Source: Comamonas sp. (GTDB lineage: Bacteria > Pseudomonadota > Gammaproteobacteria > Burkholderiales > Burkholderiaceae_C). From it: a stretch of 64,000 nt of DNA. Each line of letters begins with the position of its first letter. Within the stretch, counting starts at the first letter, position 1. Made by a program: the position numbers and the translations under genes. Positions 63,537 through 64,000 of the stretch are shown here, piece after piece. The DNA lies in the NCBI RefSeq assembly GCF_009360615.1, contig NZ_SPEY01000020.1, positions 1 through 64,000 of the forward strand, in the 5' to 3' direction. The notes beneath the pieces are model-generated. The model did no database searches and was not told the DNA's origin. It saw only the letters and a program-made list of their open reading frames with translations.

Positions 63537-63585
63537 TCATTCGTAATGAGAAGGTCGCGTGTTCGATTCATGTCTCCGGCACCAA
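63537..63585 (+). repeat. att core, right copy (attR, or junction of two elements)
   Basis: Exact 49-base repeat of 45621-45669. It lacks the first half of tRNA-Thr. A second integrase begins 161 bases further right, so this site is probably shared by two stacked elements. Confidence 0.9.
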
Positions 63586-63746
63586 TAAATTCAACGACTT
63601 ACGAGTCGTGATTGTTCAAAGTGTCGTCTCCTGTCACACTCAAGTCACAGTAGACGGCACAACTGAACAACGCTGCGCAGTAGCGCTATCTCTCTCCAGC
63701 CAGTTCTTGTGCCGTCACATTTCGCTGACCACACACAAGACGCACC

Positions 63747-64000
63747 ATGGCTGCAATCCGCGAACGAAAAGATCAGAACGGCAAAGTGAGCTATCAAGCT
63801 CAAGTCCGTATCCAAGGCTACCCACCTCAGTCCAAGACGTTTCTGAGGAAAACCGACGCCAAACAATGGGCCATCCAGACGGAAACTGAAATCCGTACCG
63901 GCATGACTATCCGTAAAAACACCGCCAGCAAGCACACTGTGCGCGAAATGCTGGAGCGCTACCGCGACAATGTGCTGATCGACAAAGCCAACGGCGGCAA
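63747..64000 (+). CDS. Second tyrosine integrase (N-terminal part, cut by the window)
   Basis: Open from the ATG at 63747 to the window end, 84 codons visible. The protein starts MAAIRERKDQNGKVSYQAQV and continues RIQGYPPQSKTFLRKTDAKQ, then WAIQTETEIRTGM and TVREMLERYRDNVL. This is the arm-binding beta-sheet domain plus the start of the core-binding domain of phage integrases. The catalytic part lies outside. It differs from the first integrase, so it comes from another element. No clear ribosome site precedes it. Confidence 0.8.
   Translation, partial: MAAIRERKDQNGKVSYQAQVRIQGYPPQSKTFLRKTDAKQWAIQTETEIRTGMTIRKNTASKHTVREMLERYRDNVLIDKANGG

Larger units (their letters stand above)
45621..63585. 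mobile_element. Integrated phage-satellite-like element in tRNA-Thr
   Basis: Bounded by a 49-bp perfect direct repeat (45621-45669 and 63537-63585), so the element unit is 17,916 bases. It carries a tyrosine integrase at the right end, replication genes (Toprim primase, DUF927-type ATPase, SSB-like protein), DNA-binding regulators, a three-gene operon with ejection-type proteins and left-end nuclease genes. No capsid, portal, terminase, tail or holin genes are recognisable. It therefore fits a phage satellite or a derived island, which would depend on a helper phage or another route to move. Base composition and codon use look less biased than in the flanking genes, but I did not calculate this. 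Confidence 0.85.

Noticed and set aside
45621-63585. A CRISPR array in the element's gaps
   Set aside because: The repeats found are few, unevenly spaced and without spacers of constant length.

Overview
The window looks like the chromosome of a Comamonas-type betaproteobacterium (family Comamonadaceae). It is GC-rich and carries typical genes of that group: tandem HAAT substrate-binding proteins, a thiOSGE cluster, and dispersed intergenic repeats of a kind I associate with Comamonadaceae. The genus is an inference from gene style and protein sequence, not from a search.

Layout. 1-2.3 kb: end of a DUF2189 membrane protein gene, a cystathionine beta-lyase and a BON-domain lipoprotein. 3-4 kb: a patatin-like lipoprotein. 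4-19.5 kb, all minus strand: a catabolic block. In transcription order it holds an acyl-CoA ligase, two paralogous periplasmic binding proteins, LivH/LivM/LivG/LivF-type transporter parts, a FadB/FadJ-type two-function enzyme, a thiolase, a PaaI thioesterase and an acyl-CoA dehydrogenase. Together they suggest uptake, CoA activation and beta-oxidation of an organic acid. 19.7-23.6 kb: selO-msrB, yciB-bolA and a parvulin isomerase. 23.6-26 kb: an ECF sigma factor, its overlapping single-pass membrane partner and an exported protein. 26-33.7 kb: thiamine genes. One TPP riboswitch precedes a CytX-type transporter and a second precedes thiO-thiS-thiG-thiE; thiD is divergent from the second. An ankyrin lipoprotein and an SH3 protein sit in between. 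33.9-45.6 kb: a Crp/Fnr regulator, a phosphotransferase plus acyl-CoA dehydrogenase pair, a chemoreceptor, prfB with its programmed frameshift, pepN, a TPR protein, fbp and tRNA-Thr(CGT).

45.6-63.6 kb is an integrated element of about 17.9 kb in the 3' half of tRNA-Thr. It is bounded by a 49-bp direct repeat. A tyrosine integrase lies at its right end. Inward come a small membrane protein, an unknown 362-residue protein, DNA-binding proteins, a chain of tiny overlapping genes, a Toprim primase, a DUF927-type ATPase/helicase and an SSB-like protein. After these comes an operon of three genes: a small protein, a putative ejection protein, and a 782-residue protein with an N-terminal phage-lysozyme-like domain. 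I see no capsid, portal, terminase or tail genes. The left end holds apparent cargo: a PLD-family nuclease, an HTH protein and an HNH endonuclease. This composition fits a phage satellite or phage-derived island that keeps replication and DNA-ejection functions and carries nuclease (possibly anti-phage) cargo. It is the most interesting part of the window.

Immediately right of the second att copy another tyrosine integrase begins (63747 onward, cut by the window edge). A second element is therefore probably stacked in the same tRNA site.
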